Shown here in pieces: positions 33,685 to 42,951 of a DNA stretch of 64,000 nt; position 1 is the first letter of the stretch; each line of letters starts with the position of its first letter. The notes under the pieces were generated by a model. The model was not told the origin of the DNA, ran no database searches, and worked only from the letters and a program-made list of their open reading frames with translations. The stretch is from Vibrio crassostreae (lineage in GTDB: Bacteria > Pseudomonadota > Gammaproteobacteria > Enterobacterales > Vibrionaceae): contig NZ_AP025476.1 of the NCBI RefSeq assembly GCF_024347415.1, positions 1,922,001 through 1,986,000 on the forward strand, written 5' to 3'. Position numbers and translations under genes: made by a program.

Positions 33685-35133
33685 ATGCAGATGACCAAAC
33701 CGACATTCCGACGCCTTGCGATTGCCAGTATTCTTATCGGTGCTATCAGCTCGCCAAGCTATGCTGCTCCGCTCACTTTTTCTGAGGCGTGGCAAATACT
33801 CCAAGAGAACAATAACTCTCTTGCAGCTCAACAAGCTAACGTTGAGCGTTATCAACACCTTCAAAATGCAACCGGAAGTCTTAACCTGCCTTCTGTAACG
33901 CTTGGCGCGAACTACACTCACCTTGATAGTGATGTGACTATCAATGGCGAACAGTTCGCAGATAGCCTAAGTGGCGTACCTTCAATTGGTCTTCCCGTGC
34001 CGCCTCAAATTATCAGTGCGCTTGGTGGGATTACTTCCACGATTACCGAGCAAGATATCTTCAGCTCATCCATTCGTGCGGTGTGGCCTATCTTTACTGG
34101 CGGACGAATTACCGCTGCGCAAAATGCTGCAGAAGGTAAAAGCGAAGAAGCGCAGAGCCAGTTATTGATGGAGAAGCAAGCTCGCTACGAAGACTTGAGT
34201 AAATATTACTTCTCTGTGATCTTAGCGGAAGACGTCGTGAGAACGCGTCAAGCCGTCGAAACAGGCTTAACTCAGCACCGTGATTTCGCAATTAAGCTTG
34301 AACAGCAAGGGCAAATCGCACGAGTAGAACGCCTACAAGCCGATGCTTCTTTAGATAAAGCGATTGTAGAGCGCACGAAAGCTCAGAACGATCTCAAGAT
34401 TGCTCAACTAGCACTGACTCAGATCCTTGGTCAAAATGAAAGTGTAGAACCCTCAGAGCAACTGTTTATCAATAAGAACCTGCCTCATATGGACGTGTTC
34501 ATTGACCAAACTCTCATGACCTACCCCGGCCTTAAAATTCTTGATGCAAAAGAGAAACAAGCAAGCAGCTTAATTAAAGCCGAGAAAGGTAAGTACTACC
34601 CAGAGGTATACCTTTACGGTGACTACAGCCTGTATGAAGATGACTCTCTAGCCAGTGAAATGAAACCCGATTGGTTAGTTGGTATTGGTGTAAATGTGCC
34701 GTTGATTGACACTACAGGCCGTTCCGACAAAGTCGCTGCGGCTCACAGTGCCGTATCGCAGGTTCAATTCCTTAAGTCGCAAGCCAAACAAGACTTAACC
34801 GTATTGGTACAAAAGACCTACCTTGAAGCAAACCAAGCGATTGAAGAGGTTCAAGGCCTAAACTCAAGCTTGTCTTTGGCTCAGGAAAACCTATTCCTTC
34901 GTAAAAAAGCCTTCACACAAGGTCTCTCTAACTCATTAGAAGTGGTTGATGCCGAGCTATATCTTGCGAGCATTAAGACACAGCAATCTGCTGCTCGATT
35001 CAAATATCTTATCTCTCTCAACAAGCTTTTGGCGCTTACCAGCGAAATGAATGCTTACTCAAGTTACTTAACTTCTTCTGTTACGTCTGATTTCGACTCA
35101 AAAACAGACACCGCTAGCCAGTCAAAAGGATAA
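33685..35133 (+). CDS. TolC-like outer membrane efflux protein
   Basis: 482 aa. Signal peptide (RRLAIASILIGAISSPSYA, cleavage before APLTF), then two OEP repeats rich in long helices with Ala/Gln/Glu (TQHRDFAIKLEQQGQIARVE; RKKAFTQGLSNSLEVVDAEL). Forms the outer membrane duct for the HlyD-like protein and the two permeases that follow on the same strand. A second ATG two codons in (33691) is also possible. First gene outside the GMT island on this side. Confidence 0.88.
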   Translation: MQMTKPTFRRLAIASILIGAISSPSYAAPLTFSEAWQILQENNNSLAAQQANVERYQHLQNATGSLNLPSVTLGANYTHLDSDVTINGEQFADSLSGVPSIGLPVPPQIISALGGITSTITEQDIFSSSIRAVWPIFTGGRITAAQNAAEGKSEEAQSQLLMEKQARYEDLSKYYFSVILAEDVVRTRQAVETGLTQHRDFAIKLEQQGQIARVERLQADASLDKAIVERTKAQNDLKIAQLALTQILGQNESVEPSEQLFINKNLPHMDVFIDQTLMTYPGLKILDAKEKQASSLIKAEKGKYYPEVYLYGDYSLYEDDSLASEMKPDWLVGIGVNVPLIDTTGRSDKVAAAHSAVSQVQFLKSQAKQDLTVLVQKTYLEANQAIEEVQGLNSSLSLAQENLFLRKKAFTQGLSNSLEVVDAELYLASIKTQQSAARFKYLISLNKLLALTSEMNAYSSYLTSSVTSDFDSKTDTASQSKG

Positions 35134-35136
35134 CTC

Positions 35137-36111
35137 ATGAAACCTATTAAGCCCCTTCTTCTATCTATAGTTGGTATCGGCATTATTGGCTGGGTCGGAT
35201 ACAGTTTTTACCAAGCTTATCAACCTCAACCTGTTAAGCTTCAAGGTCAAGTCGATGCACAGCAATACAGTATCTCATCGAAAGTGCCTGGCAGAATTGA
35301 TGAAATATTCGTGCGTAAAGGCGATTCGATTGAAAAAGGCGAATTGATCTTTTCTCTTCTTAGCCCTGAAATTGATGCGAAGCTAGAACAAGCAAAAGCC
35401 GGTCAGAAAGCTGCGGGGGCATTAGCTCAAGAAGCCGAGAATGGCGCGCGTACTCAACAGATTCAAGCAGCTAAAGATCAATGGTTAAAAGCCAAAGCAG
35501 CTGCCGATCTCATGGACAAAACTTACCAACGTGTAAACAACCTTTACAACGATGGTGTGGTTGCCGAGCAGAAGCGTGATGAAGCGAAAACTCAATGGCA
35601 AGCAGCGAAGTACACCGAAAGTGCTGCGTTCCAAATGTATCAATTGGCGCAAGAAGGTGCTCGTGACGAAACCAAAGTGGCAGCCGCTCAAAAAGCGTTA
35701 ATGGCGGCGGGCGCAGTGGCGGAAGTTGAAGCTTACGCAAAAGACACACAGATCCACAGCTGGTTTAATGGCGAAGTGTCTCAAGTTCTATTGAGCAGCG
35801 GTGAACTCGCACCACAAGGATTCCCTGTTGTGACTGTCATCGACACCAAGGATGCTTGGGCCGTGCTCAATGTGCGTGAAGATATGCTTAAGCATTTCGA
35901 GAAAGGCAGTCAGTTTGAGGCATACCTACCGGCTCTGGATAAATCATTAACTTTCCAAGTCACACACATCGCTGTAATGGGTGATTTCGCAACTTGGCGC
36001 TCAACAGACGCAGCACAAGGCTTCGACTTACGTACTTTTGAAGTAGAAGCGCACCCTGTCGACACGAGCGAAACACTGCGTATGGGCATGAGCCTAGTGG
36101 TTGAACTTTAG
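35137..36111 (+). CDS. HlyD/EmrA-type membrane fusion protein
   Basis: 324 aa. Single N-terminal membrane anchor (PLLLSIVGIGIIGWVGYSFY), then the lipoyl-type half SSKVPGRIDEIFVRKGDSIE with a coiled-coil hairpin (QAKAGQKAAGALAQEAEN...) and the second barrel half (WFNGEVSQVLLSSGELAPQG). Bridges inner-membrane permease and TolC-like duct. Three bases after the previous gene. Confidence 0.9.
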   Translation: MKPIKPLLLSIVGIGIIGWVGYSFYQAYQPQPVKLQGQVDAQQYSISSKVPGRIDEIFVRKGDSIEKGELIFSLLSPEIDAKLEQAKAGQKAAGALAQEAENGARTQQIQAAKDQWLKAKAAADLMDKTYQRVNNLYNDGVVAEQKRDEAKTQWQAAKYTESAAFQMYQLAQEGARDETKVAAAQKALMAAGAVAEVEAYAKDTQIHSWFNGEVSQVLLSSGELAPQGFPVVTVIDTKDAWAVLNVREDMLKHFEKGSQFEAYLPALDKSLTFQVTHIAVMGDFATWRSTDAAQGFDLRTFEVEAHPVDTSETLRMGMSLVVEL

Positions 36112-36118
36112 GTGACGT

Positions 36119-37438
36119 ATGTCTACTAACTCTCAATATACAGGATCGCAATCTAGAGGCTCGCAATCAACTGAGCATCATAGAGCGAAGAATACCTTGC
36201 TTAGGCAGTGGGCGATTGTCCGCAAAGACAAATGGTTGTTGTCTTGCCTAACTTGGATTCCTTTGCTGCTTGCTGCCAGTATCTGGCTGATTTTTTCACA
36301 AGGGATCGCTCGTGACTTACCCGTTGCAGTTGTCGACCTTGAGCACAGTCAAATCTCGCAACAGTTCACACGCCTTGTTGATGCGTCACCAACGCTGCAA
36401 GTCTCTCAGAAATACAACTCTCCGAGTGATGCGGCAAAAGCGATGATTGAACGCGATATCTATGGCTATGTTGTGATACCAAGACACTTCGACCGTGATC
36501 TCTACCTAGGCTTAAACCCGCAAGTGTCTGTGTTCTATAACAGCCAATTTATCTTAATCGGTAAGCTAGTGAACTCTGCGTTGCTGCAGGCTCAAGGGAC
36601 TTTTAACGCGCAACTTGAAGTCGTGAAACAGCTGTCACACGGCGATACCACGGTGCAATCAGCATTAGGCCAAGCAGTAACAGTGCAAAGCCAGATCACG
36701 CCACTGTTCAACAAAAACACCAGTTATGCTCAATTCTTGGTGTCTGCGGTTATCCCTGCACTGTGGCAGATCATGATTGTGGTGGGCACGATATTGGTTT
36801 TGACGGCGAACGTTAGAGCTCGTGGCCTTCACGCTTGGTTATCCAACGCCCCTGTGAAGTCACTCGCATCAACATTAACGCCCTACCTTGTCTTGTTTTT
36901 GATGTTTGGTATCGCGTTTAGCTTTTGGTTCTATGTGCTCTTAGACTGGCCATTTAACGGCAACTTTGGGGCATTGACCATCGCCCAACTGCTTACTGTG
37001 ATTAGTTGTATCATCATGGGTTGTTTGTTTTTCTTCTTAACACTTGATCCTGCAAGGGCGATGAGTTTCGCTGGCGCATTTACGGCACCAAGTTTTGCAT
37101 TCATGGGTATTACCTTTCCAGTAACCGACATGAACACTGCAGCGCAAATCTGGAGAAGCTTATTGCCTGTGAGTCATTACATCGAAGTACAAACAGCACA
37201 ATCTAGTTATGGCGTGAGCGCAGCAGAGTCGCTGATCAGCCTCTCTTCTATGTTGTGGTACGCGGTTCCTGCTTTCGTGGTGATATTGTTAATTAAGAAA
37301 CACTTGGTGCAAGCAGCTCTGTCTGCACAAACGGCTCTGTCTGCAAAAGCAGCTATATCAGCAAAAGCGGCTTTATCTGCAAAAACAACGCCGTCAACAC
37401 AGCCAGAAGTATCAGCACCACAAGGAGTAAAACGATGA
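36119..37438 (+). CDS. ABC-2 type permease with repeat-bearing tail
   Basis: 439 aa. YhhJ-like ABC-2 permease: first span WIPLLLAASIWLIFSQGI near 43-60, a large periplasmic loop (DLPVAVVDLEHSQISQQF), then five spans, with the family motif FPVTDMNTAAQIWRSLLPVS near 340. The last 40 residues (A-L-S-A-K type repeats) are encoded by an 18-bp tandem repeat and are unlikely to fold. Overlaps the next gene by four bases (ATGA). Confidence 0.85.
   Translation: MSTNSQYTGSQSRGSQSTEHHRAKNTLLRQWAIVRKDKWLLSCLTWIPLLLAASIWLIFSQGIARDLPVAVVDLEHSQISQQFTRLVDASPTLQVSQKYNSPSDAAKAMIERDIYGYVVIPRHFDRDLYLGLNPQVSVFYNSQFILIGKLVNSALLQAQGTFNAQLEVVKQLSHGDTTVQSALGQAVTVQSQITPLFNKNTSYAQFLVSAVIPALWQIMIVVGTILVLTANVRARGLHAWLSNAPVKSLASTLTPYLVLFLMFGIAFSFWFYVLLDWPFNGNFGALTIAQLLTVISCIIMGCLFFFLTLDPARAMSFAGAFTAPSFAFMGITFPVTDMNTAAQIWRSLLPVSHYIEVQTAQSSYGVSAAESLISLSSMLWYAVPAFVVILLIKKHLVQAALSAQTALSAKAAISAKAALSAKTTPSTQPEVSAPQGVKR
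37313..37384 (+). repeat. 18-bp tandem repeat inside the permease gene
   Basis: Four units of the type GC(A/G)GCTCTGTCTGCAAAA at 37313, 37331, 37349 and 37367. In-frame, six residues each (A-A/T-L/I-S-A-K). Copy-number change would alter the tail length without a frameshift. Confidence 0.8.
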
Positions 37439-38616
37439 GCTTTACTCAGCTACTCAAACAAGAACTCTTAGCGGTCCTGCGCAACCCTGTCGTGCTTCTT
37501 ACGGTATTTGGTGGTGTGGTCTTCTATTCATTCTTGTACCCATTGCCTTACGCGAATCAAGTGCCTCAACAACTGAAAGCCTCGGTTGTGAACTTGGATA
37601 AGAGTCAAAGCAGCTACCAATTAGAACGAATGGTGGATGCCACCTCTCAAATCGAGTTGGTTCGTCGAGACTCCACTATCGCCGATGCTAAACAAGCCGT
37701 GCTTAACCAAGAGATTGGCGGATTCCTTGTCATTCCAGAAGACTTCTATAAAGATTTGTTGCTTGGCAAGAGCCCGACGCTTTCTTACGCTGGCGATGCT
37801 TCTTACTTTTTAGTCTACGGAACCATTGTTGAAGGGCTTGCCAAGGCAGGTGGCACGTTAGCTGCGCAAGTTAAGGTCAGACATTTGTTAGTCGAAGGGG
37901 TGCCTTTAGAGTCTGCAGCCAAAGGCTATAGTGCATTCAGCTTGAACCTAAAACCAACGTTTAACAGTCGCATGGGATACATCGATTACGTAGTCCCAGC
38001 CGTCTTTGTGTTGATCCTGCAACAAACCCTAGCCATGGCTTCTGGTTTAGTTGGTGCAACCCAAAACGCTCAATCAACGTTTGGCTACTGGAGTAAAACC
38101 TCTCCGGCGAAACTGATTCTTGCTCGTTGTTGTACCTTAGTCGGCATTTATTACCTTTTGTCGATGTACTATTTCGGCGCAAGCTTTTCGATGTATGGGA
38201 TAAACCTACTCGCCTCAACAACACAGATCTTAACCTTATTACTGCCCTTCTTACTGGCAGGCTGTTTGATCGGGATTTTTATTGGTGAGTTAGTACCACG
38301 AAGAGAGTTAGTCACGGTTGTGGTGTTAATCAGTTCAATGCCACTGATCTTTTCTTCAGGTTTTATCTGGCCTGTAGAAATGATGCCACAGTGGTTAGTA
38401 CTGCTATCGGATCTATTTCCAAGTACCCCTGCGATTCAAGGCTTCTTGGCGCTGAATCAGATGGGCGCTTCCTGGCAAGAAGTAGCACCTCAATGGACGC
38501 TGTTATGGGGACAAGTTGTTCTATGGGGTTCGTTGCTGGCACTTAAGCTCTACCACAAATCGAGTAAAAGTGTCGTTATTAGCAGCGCTAGTACCAATAA
38601 TAGCAACAGCCATTAA
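37435..38616 (+). CDS. ABC-2 type permease, second subunit
   Basis: 393 aa, paralogue of the previous gene with the same plan: span near 17-35, periplasmic loop containing ASVVNLDKSQSSYQLERMVD, then five C-terminal spans and the motif SSGFIWPVEMMPQWLVLLSD near 305. In E. coli the comparable YhhJ works with the ATPase RbbA; no ATP-binding gene is present in this operon, so the ATPase must be elsewhere or the pair works differently. Ends 21 bases before a strong terminator. Confidence 0.85.
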   Translation: MSFTQLLKQELLAVLRNPVVLLTVFGGVVFYSFLYPLPYANQVPQQLKASVVNLDKSQSSYQLERMVDATSQIELVRRDSTIADAKQAVLNQEIGGFLVIPEDFYKDLLLGKSPTLSYAGDASYFLVYGTIVEGLAKAGGTLAAQVKVRHLLVEGVPLESAAKGYSAFSLNLKPTFNSRMGYIDYVVPAVFVLILQQTLAMASGLVGATQNAQSTFGYWSKTSPAKLILARCCTLVGIYYLLSMYYFGASFSMYGINLLASTTQILTLLLPFLLAGCLIGIFIGELVPRRELVTVVVLISSMPLIFSSGFIWPVEMMPQWLVLLSDLFPSTPAIQGFLALNQMGASWQEVAPQWTLLWGQVVLWGSLLALKLYHKSSKSVVISSASTNNSNSH

Positions 38617-38637
38617 GCTGTTTGGCTCATCGAAAAC

Positions 38638-38670
38638 CATTAAAAAGCTCTGCTAAAGAGCTTTTTAATG
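38638..38670 (+). terminator. Strong bidirectional terminator of the efflux operon
   Basis: Perfect 14-bp arms CATTAAAAAGCTCT / AGAGCTTTTTAATG with a 5-nt loop. Confidence 0.85.
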
Positions 38671-39196
38671 CCTTCAAGCTTGGTGCACATTAACCGTCGA
38701 ACGGTTATCAGCCGCCAAAAACATATCAAGTTTTCAAGCTCGCTTCACTCACTGCTAACAGGTTGCGAACGCTTTATTTGAAAATCACATCTCAAGATCC
38801 ATAGAATCGTTTTAAACAAGAATAAACCGCCCACCTAACAGAATTCGCCTGCCGCTATTGCTATCACTGCATATGCCTTTCCTAGTGCGAAAATCATCGA
38901 CTTATTCCAAAATGATGACAAAACCCGAATAATTGTAAATTTATTGTAAAAATTTCTTTGATGGCATTATTTTTATGTATAGGGTTATCAGTAAGACTTG
39001 ATAGGCCGAATATCATAGTCTGATTGATGGATGTACCGAAAGGATCTCCATATAAAACGTGATTAGTAGTTATATTTATTTCGCATTTTGACTTAGTAAC
39101 AGAGCTTTTGTCGCTACCAAAGAAATATATAAGCTATTGAAATACATAACAAACACAACAGCAACAAACATAATTTAATAAAAAGCAGGGAAAACC
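38671..39196. other. Leader/promoter region of the first symporter
   Basis: About 525 bases, no ORF. A short dyad ACCGTCGAACGGT lies near 38694. The last 250 bases are very AT-rich. No glycine aptamer is visible here, unlike the second symporter. Confidence 0.5.
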
Positions 39197-40738
39197 ATGA
39201 AAAACATACGTGAATTATTTTTTGGGTTTATATTATTGTTTAGTTCCAGTGCATTTGCAGAAGAAGGATCATTTAACCAAGCTATCAGCAACTTAAGTCA
39301 AAGTGTTGATGGATTTTTCAACGAATACACAGGTTGGTTCGTTGGACTAATATTTAAAAGCGTACCGGTAGGTGAAGCAAGCTTCCCGATTATTGTAGGC
39401 TGGCTATTGCTCGCTGCGATCATCTTTACTGTTTACTTTGGCTTTGTTCAATTTAAACGTGTAGGGATGGCAATAGATATTATCAAAGGCAAGTACACCG
39501 ATCCTAACTCTAAACACGAAGGGGAAGTTTCTCACTTTCAAGCGTTAACAACTGCGCTTTCTGGTACTGTTGGGCTTGGTAATATTGCTGGTGTGGGTGC
39601 TGCACTCGCGATTGGTGGTCCTGGCGCGACATTCTGGATGATCTTGTGTGGCCTTCTGGGTATGGCTTCTAAGTTCTGTGAGTGTACCTTAGGTGTGAAA
39701 TACCGAACTGTCCTACCTTCAGGTGTTGTTTCGGGTGGTCCAATGTACTACCTAAGCCAAGGTCTTGGTGAAAGAGGTTTAGGCGGACTAGGTAAAGTGC
39801 TCGCTATTGGTTTCGCATTAATGTGTATTTTGGGCGCATTGGGCGGTGGTAACATGTTCCAAGCTAACCAAGCACACGCCATGTTAACTTACGCATTTGA
39901 CGTACCAAGTGAATACGGTGTAATCACTGGCCTTGTACTTGCCTCTTTAGTTTTCTCTGTGATTGTTGGTGGTATGCCTTCTATCGCATCGGTAACGGAA
40001 AAAGTTGTTCCTTGGATGGCTGCTCTGTATATCGGTATGGCTCTGATTGTTATCGGTTCTAACCTTGATCAAGTTGGTCCTGCGTTCAGCGCAATCTTTA
40101 CAGGTGCATTTACTGGTGAAGGTGTTGTTGGTGGATTCATTGGAGCGTTAATTCAAGGCTTGAAGCGTGCAACGTTCTCGAACGAAGCAGGTGTAGGTTC
40201 AGCAGCTATCGCTCACTCAGCGGTTAAAACAAAAGAACCAATCACCGAAGGTCTAGTATCACTATTAGAACCGTTCGTTGATACAGTAATCATTTGTACA
40301 ATGACCGCATTGGTTATCACTATCGCTGGCTTAAACGTAGGTCCATTCGATGGTTCTGGTTTAACGGGTGTAACGCTGACTGCTGCATCGTTTACTGAAA
40401 CGGCAGAAGTATTCAAATACACACTCGCTCTCGCGGTAATCATGTTTGCGTTTTCTACCATGATCTCTTGGTCGTACTACGGTCTTAAAGCTTGGACTTA
40501 CCTATTTGGTGAAGGCAAAACAACGGAGCTGATTTTCAAAGTGATGTTCTGTGTGTTTGTTGTTATTGGTGCCACGATTCAATTTGGTGCGGTAATCGAC
40601 TTCTCTGATGCGGCTATCTTTGCGATGTCTATCTTCAACATTCTTGGTCTGTACTTCTTGATGCCTGTTGTTAAGAAAGAACTGCAATCATTTGTTGCTC
40701 GCGTGAAATCTGGCGAAATCAAAACTTATGAGAAATAA
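39197..40738 (+). CDS. Alanine/glycine:cation symporter (AGCS)
   Basis: 513 aa with about 11 membrane spans. An extra N-terminal signal-like segment (FFGFILLFSSSAFAEEGSF) precedes the family core. AGCS motifs: ALSGTVGLGNIAGVGAALAI near 123-142, GGPGATFWMILCG, and RATFSNEAGVGSAAIAHSAV near 325. Sodium- or proton-coupled uptake of alanine or glycine. Good AGGG ribosome site. Terminator downstream at 40834. Confidence 0.9.
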   Translation: MKNIRELFFGFILLFSSSAFAEEGSFNQAISNLSQSVDGFFNEYTGWFVGLIFKSVPVGEASFPIIVGWLLLAAIIFTVYFGFVQFKRVGMAIDIIKGKYTDPNSKHEGEVSHFQALTTALSGTVGLGNIAGVGAALAIGGPGATFWMILCGLLGMASKFCECTLGVKYRTVLPSGVVSGGPMYYLSQGLGERGLGGLGKVLAIGFALMCILGALGGGNMFQANQAHAMLTYAFDVPSEYGVITGLVLASLVFSVIVGGMPSIASVTEKVVPWMAALYIGMALIVIGSNLDQVGPAFSAIFTGAFTGEGVVGGFIGALIQGLKRATFSNEAGVGSAAIAHSAVKTKEPITEGLVSLLEPFVDTVIICTMTALVITIAGLNVGPFDGSGLTGVTLTAASFTETAEVFKYTLALAVIMFAFSTMISWSYYGLKAWTYLFGEGKTTELIFKVMFCVFVVIGATIQFGAVIDFSDAAIFAMSIFNILGLYFLMPVVKKELQSFVARVKSGEIKTYEK

Positions 40739-40833
40739 CTTCTCTTCAGTGCTTATCGTCAAATAACACTGTTCTAAAAATTTTTGTAATACCCTTTGCT
40801 TGAGAAAGCGAGAACAGTACTGCAATTAACCTG

Positions 40834-40871
40834 AAATCCCTACCGGCTTATGGTTTAGCTCGTAGGGATTT
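40834..40871 (+). terminator. Terminator shared by symporter and small zinc-ribbon gene
   Basis: AAATCCCTAC / GTAGGGATTT stem followed by TTTG on the plus strand. It overlaps the last codons of the convergent small gene ending at 40855. Confidence 0.7.
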
Positions 40872-41031
40872 TTGTATCTGAATTTTCTTGCTCAAGCCGT
40901 TCAGGAGCTTGGCTTACTTTTTTACGATCTACCGCCTCTTCTACTTCAATCATATCTCGTTGCGCTAATGGCGAGTTACAATCATCAAAACAGTAGGCTA
41001 CGGTGCAGTTCTCACACAGATATTCATTCAT
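40855..41031 (-). CDS. 58-aa protein with cysteine pairs (zinc-ribbon-like)
   Basis: Reads MNEYLCENCTVAYCFDDCNS then a charged helical tail (EEAVDRKKVSQAPERLEQEN). The C-x2-C-x5-C-x3-C arrangement suggests metal binding. AGGGA ribosome site eight bases before the ATG. Its 3' end lies inside the terminator stem of the symporter. Too short for homology by eye; composition and ribosome site favour a real gene. Confidence 0.55.
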   Translation of the reverse strand: MNEYLCENCTVAYCFDDCNSPLAQRDMIEVEEAVDRKKVSQAPERLEQENSDTKIPTS

Positions 41032-41281
41032 GGTTTAATCCCTGTCCATTGAGATGGTCTAATCACAGAACTACAACAGACCACGTGTTCATCCTAGAAC
41101 ACCGCTATTATGCTGTTTCTCAACCTTATAAATATGCGTGCAAAGTCACCAAGTATTCAATTAATTACATATTAAAACTATTTTACGGCTCTAATCACGG
41201 ATAGCTTAGTAATAGTGTGAAAACGGTTATGCACTAAGCTACGGAACAGATTAACAGCATAAATAAGCCATTTGGAACGAA

Positions 41282-41315
41282 AAACGCCCACACCATTTGC
41301 ATGATGTGGGCGTTT
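41282..41315 (-). terminator. Terminator of the coiled-coil membrane protein gene
   Basis: AAACGCCCACA / TGTGGGCGTTT stem with a T-run on the minus strand (TTTTTCG), 40 bases past the stop at 41357. Confidence 0.8.
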
Positions 41316-41356
41316 GAATAGCTATAGCTAAAGACGAATGAGTTAAAGGTTTGAGT

Positions 41357-42091
41357 CTATAAACCCATCTCTTCGGTTAGCGTTTTGATTTGCTTGAGAT
41401 CCATGGTGTGGACTTCAATCATTTGTCTGATATCGCTTAGTCGAGAGTTTGCGTTGTCTTGCTTCTCACATGCGTCAGATTTCGCATCCCATGATGTGCC
41501 GTCTAAGAACACATCACACGCTTTCTTAAGTGAACCAAGGTTCTGTTCAAGCTCGTCTCTTTCTTTCTCAAGCTTTTCAAGCTCTTGAGATATTTGCAAT
41601 TCTTTACGGAACAGTTCACGAGAACGTTCAAACAAGGTCGACTGCATATCCGCCTGACGGTTTAGCTTTTGATTATCTTGCTCTGTTTTGTCTAGAGTTT
41701 GCTTTTGTTCGTTTATTTGCTGTTCTAACGAGTAGTTCGCCTTCTCTAAAACCGCAGACTGTTTGGCTAACTCTTGGAGCTCTTTTTGATGCTCTTCAGC
41801 TTGTTTTGCTAGCGCGACTTCGACTTTGGCGTCGATCTCGGTATCAACTTTTGCCACCTTAGCTTCAACCGACGTCATCAATTCTGTTTTGCTATCACGC
41901 AGTTCTTGATAACGAGTTTCGAGTACCTGATAAGTGGACTCCCACTTAGAAGCCGTGACTGTAGAACCGATTAAGCCACCCAGAGCTAAACCTATAACCG
42001 CAGCAATGCCGATATAGAGCTGACTGCGCTTATCGCGTTCTTCAATAACAACCACTTCATCTTGTTCGCTTTGTCCAGATTGCTGGTTCAC
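41357..42091 (-). CDS. Membrane-anchored coiled-coil protein
   Basis: 244 aa. Short acidic N-terminus, one membrane span at about 26-46 (LYIGIAAVIGLALGGLIGST), then a continuous coiled coil rich in Glu/Lys/Gln (about 55-190) and a small C-terminal part with two cysteines (KKACDVFLDGTSWDAKSDAC). Envelope or cell-shape related proteins often look like this, but no family is recognised. Monocistronic with its own terminator. Confidence 0.7.
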   Translation of the reverse strand: MNQQSGQSEQDEVVVIEERDKRSQLYIGIAAVIGLALGGLIGSTVTASKWESTYQVLETRYQELRDSKTELMTSVEAKVAKVDTEIDAKVEVALAKQAEEHQKELQELAKQSAVLEKANYSLEQQINEQKQTLDKTEQDNQKLNRQADMQSTLFERSRELFRKELQISQELEKLEKERDELEQNLGSLKKACDVFLDGTSWDAKSDACEKQDNANSRLSDIRQMIEVHTMDLKQIKTLTEEMGL

Positions 42092-42241
42092 TAGCGGGTA
42101 CTCCCAAAAATATGTTTAACGTTACGCGGTCACTGGTACTAATACCAATACTGATAGTGTAGGTTCAGTTAAACCTATCGCTCAAGTCAGAAGCACTTAA
42201 GCTTTTGCCAACACGTTCATCCCAACTGCTCACAGAGAGGT

Positions 42242-42400
42242 TTAACGAGTTAACTCCGAAATCATCAAGCTGGCAGTATACAAAAGGAAGCTGCTAACGA
42301 TAACTATCACTACCCCTTTTTGCAGTTTTTCGTTTGTCCGGTAACGAAATAGTACAAATGCCAAAGCCAATAAAAAAACAATCGCTATTAGTCGTGTCAT
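42242..42400 (-). CDS. 52-aa two-span membrane protein
   Basis: Starts at the ATG at 42400 behind an excellent AAGGAGGAG ribosome site; the longer frame to 42472 is not credible. Two hydrophobic segments, LIAIVFLLALAFVLF and GVVIVIVSSFLLYTASLMI, separated by a basic loop. Vibrio genomes often carry such small proteins; function unknown. Confidence 0.7.
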   Translation of the reverse strand: MTRLIAIVFLLALAFVLFRYRTNEKLQKGVVIVIVSSFLLYTASLMISELTR

Positions 42401-42574
42401 AACTCCTCCTTGTTTCTCTATTTTATACCATTTAAATAAGCAAGTTACGTCAGAGACTCGTTGTTTGATCATTTAATTGAACAACATTTGTGCAAACAGA
42501 TATTTTGTAGCTGACATCACATTTTATATGATCTAGGATACGCCTACAGATTACCTAATTATTTAGGTAATTGT

Positions 42575-42818
42575 TCCGATGAAGACTGCAGGAGAGTGGT
42601 TTTTAACTAAATTTTAACATTTAGTTAGCTTGACCCGCCGAAGAAGTAAATCTTTCAGGTGCTTTATGCTGGAGAAATCCAGAAAAGTGAGGACTGTCGT
42701 TGGAGGAACCTCTGGAGAGAACCGTTAGATCGGTCGCCGAAGGAGCAAGCTTAGTGCCCGTTACTTATCTATAAGTGATTCGCTAAGTGAAACTCTCAGG
42801 CAAAAGGACAGAGGAGTG
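42575..42818 (+). promoter_or_regulatory. Tandem glycine riboswitch
   Basis: Two gcvT-type aptamers. Aptamer I runs from about 42578 (GCAGGAGAGTGG ...) through CCGCCGAAGAAGTAAATC, TTTCAGGT and GAGGACTGTCGTTGGA; aptamer II from GGAACCTCTGGAGAG (42703) through CGCCGAAGGAGCAAGC and AACTCTCAGGCAAAAGGAC to GAGG (about 42815). These match the conserved cores of the V. cholerae VC1422 riboswitch. It lies 134 bases before an AGCS symporter, the known target class, so glycine should control uptake or efflux. Confidence 0.92.
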
Positions 42819-42951
42819 GAAAGCAACAAGCCTTAATTAACAAAAGAATTCTATCTAGAAATCCGTATGTATTAAGTAGTGCTACCGATCCCTGTGATCT
42901 GCACTGCCTTCCCTCTTCTCCTTAAATTTTTTAATTTATTAAGGGGAATCT

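Noticed and set aside
38671..39196. Second glycine riboswitch ahead of the first symporter
   Set aside because: None of the conserved gcvT aptamer cores (GCCGAAGGAGCAA, CTCTCAGG) are present.
40872..41204. 110-codon plus-strand ORF after the first symporter
   Set aside because: Antisense to the 58-aa cysteine-pair gene, which has a better ribosome site and composition.
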